Positions 63,045 to 64,000 of a stretch of DNA of 64,000 bases are shown here, piece by piece. Within the stretch, counting starts at the first letter, position 1. Each line of letters begins with the position of its first letter. Location of the stretch: NCBI RefSeq assembly GCF_015350995.1, contig NZ_JADKRW010000002.1:372001-436000 (forward strand). Direction: 5' to 3'. The position numbers and the translations under genes were made by a program. Source of the stretch: Curtobacterium sp. VKM Ac-1393. Its GTDB lineage: Bacteria > Actinomycetota > Actinomycetes > Actinomycetales > Microbacteriaceae. The notes under the pieces are model-generated. The model was not told the origin of the DNA, made no database searches, and was given only the letters and a program-made list of their open reading frames with translations.

Positions 63045-63330
63045 GTGGCGGCGGGACGCTGGCGCGGCCGCGCACGGTGCGTGGTCTGCGATCTGGTGCG
63101 GCGTTGTCCGCTGGGTGCGGCGCTGTGGGCGCGCACGGTGCTGCCAACCCGGCACGGGTTGTGCAGGTGCGCACGGTGCGGACTGGAGGCGCGAGGCGGG
63201 GTCGGCGCGGGCGCGACGGCGCTCGGCTGACTCTGAGCGGGCGTTCAGTCAGCGGCCGACGTGGCTCCCTAGGGTGACAGTCCACGGCTGGTCCGACCGG
63301 ATCGACCGTGCCCTCGAAGGAGCATCGACC
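63045..63330. other. Intergenic region with GTGCGCACGGTGCGG-like motifs
   Basis: About 286 bp without a convincing gene. It contains several CGCACGGTGCG-type short palindromes and GTGCGGCG repeats up to 63190. A cleaner stretch carries GAAGGAGC before the next start. No strong hairpin with T-run is seen. Confidence 0.6.
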
Positions 63331-64000
63331 ATGGGATTCCTCGACCGCCTGCTCGGACGTCCGGACCGCGACCGCACCGATGGCGTGCAGCAGTACGACG
63401 CGCAGCAGAACCAGTGGGGGCAGCCGCAGCGGCCGCAGCAGCAGGGCTACCAGTACGGCCAGCAGTCGTACCAGCAGCCCGTGCCGGTGCCGGCGTCCTC
63501 CGGGTCCGCGTCCTCCGGACCCGCCGCGACGACCGACGACGAGCGCGCAGTCGAGCGGTACCGCTACCTGCTCCGCACGGCCCCGCCGGAGCGCATCGAA
63601 GAGGTGCACGCCGAGGCGTTCGCGAAGCTGACCGACGAGCAGCGCCGCATGGTCTACGACGAGTTCACCCGCACGGCGCCTCCCGGCGAGGCCCCTCGTG
63701 GCGACGACCCGCGCTCGCTCGCACAGTCGGCGACCCGCTCCGAGATCCGCCAGCCCGGCTTCATGGAGCGGTCGCTCGGTGGCGTCGGTGGCGGTCGCGG
63801 CGGCTTCGGCGGTGGTGGTGGCCAGCGCGGCGGTCCGTCGTTCGGCAGCATGATCGGCGCCTCGATCCTCGGCACCTTGGCCGGCTACGTCATCGGATCG
63901 GCGATCATGAGCGCCTTCCTGCCGGACCCCGGATCGTTCGATGGCGGTACAGACGCTGCGGGTGACGGCGGTTCGGAGGACACTGGGAGCGATTCCGGTG
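63331..64000 (+). CDS. Conserved hypothetical protein, C-terminus cut by window edge
   Basis: The frame opens at the ATG at 63331, with GAAGGAGC before it, and stays open to the end (223 codons). It starts MGFLDRLLGRPDRDRTDGVQ, then a Gln/Tyr-rich low-complexity part (QQGYQYGQQSYQQP), a compact helical region (RYRYLLRTAPPERIEEVHAEAFAKLTDEQR), a Gly-rich stretch (GGVGGGRGGFGGGGGQRGG) and one hydrophobic segment SMIGASILGTLAGYVIGSAI. It is probably membrane-anchored. Family and function are unknown. Confidence 0.75.
   Translation, partial: MGFLDRLLGRPDRDRTDGVQQYDAQQNQWGQPQRPQQQGYQYGQQSYQQPVPVPASSGSASSGPAATTDDERAVERYRYLLRTAPPERIEEVHAEAFAKLTDEQRRMVYDEFTRTAPPGEAPRGDDPRSLAQSATRSEIRQPGFMERSLGGVGGGRGGFGGGGGQRGGPSFGSMIGASILGTLAGYVIGSAIMSAFLPDPGSFDGGTDAAGDGGSEDTGSDSG

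Overview
The window is high-G+C actinobacterial DNA that most resembles a plant-associated Microbacteriaceae genome of the Curtobacterium type. This placement rests on remembered gene order and protein style, not on a search. Supporting markers are the ctaE-qcrCAB respiratory block divergent from trpD, RbpA, mycothiol ligase MshC, PafBC and HelY. GTG/TTG starts and 1-13 nt gene overlaps are very common. Apart from dispersed palindromic repeats, I see no prophage, insertion sequence, integrase or CRISPR array.

Layout. 1-5.6 kb: start of a metallophosphoesterase, then qcrB, qcrA, qcrC and ctaE on the minus strand, and trpD on the plus strand. 5.8-10.9 kb: glycerol region, glpK/glpF divergent from dhaK-dhaL-dhaM, with two identical palindromes in the shared promoter region. 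10.9-17.6 kb: accessory genes (a TetR/ketosynthase pair with two operator-like palindromes, an XRE-type regulator divergent from an SDR, GNAT, alcohol dehydrogenase, a deleted DHFR-like pseudogene, a 51-residue acidic protein, a small membrane protein). 17.7-23.5 kb: short UvrA-like ATPase, NUDIX, SDR, NfeD and SPFH proteins. 23.5-38.9 kb: core block rbpA, lnt, helY, tatC, pafC, pafB, FKBP lipoprotein, trmI, HAD phosphatase, PAC2, mshC, uppP and an M20 peptidase. This follows the usual actinobacterial order, but the proteasome/Pup genes and tatA are missing from their customary places. 39.1 kb: tRNA-Leu(GAG). 39.5-44.4 kb: type III polyketide synthase plus methyltransferase, a toxin-antitoxin-like pair, a GlxA-type regulator and a GAPDH. 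44.5-51.6 kb: a sugar operon (ROK regulator, binding protein, two permeases, GH4 glycosidase, BadF-type kinase). 51.7-57.1 kb: alcohol dehydrogenase, DUF3097, and a LacI/DUF3054/nuclease-like segment bracketed by inverted copies of one repeat. 57.3-63.0 kb: an ABC import operon ending in a GDPD-inositol monophosphatase fusion. 63.3-64 kb: partial conserved protein.

The clearest unexplained structure is a family of about 17 palindromes or half-palindromes with core CGGGAGGC/GCCTCCCG. They lie between genes and also inside reading frames, where they encode short Gly/Pro/Arg-rich linkers or terminal tails. One copy appears to interrupt a tandem repeat array by 66-70 bp, matching the change in array period. 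Other palindrome families are present: TGAGCAGAA-type (three copies), GAGGTTCC-type arrays, and GGTGCGAGGTTCCGTAC-type copies in inverted orientation around 2.4 kb.

The strongest candidate for an undescribed metabolic system is the import operon at 57.3-63.0 kb. It ends in a GDPD-IMPase fusion that would suit uptake and stepwise breakdown of glycerophosphoinositol or inositol-phosphate diesters. A LacI-type operator-like palindrome lies upstream of it, near a LacI gene. The substrate is inferred from the fusion only.
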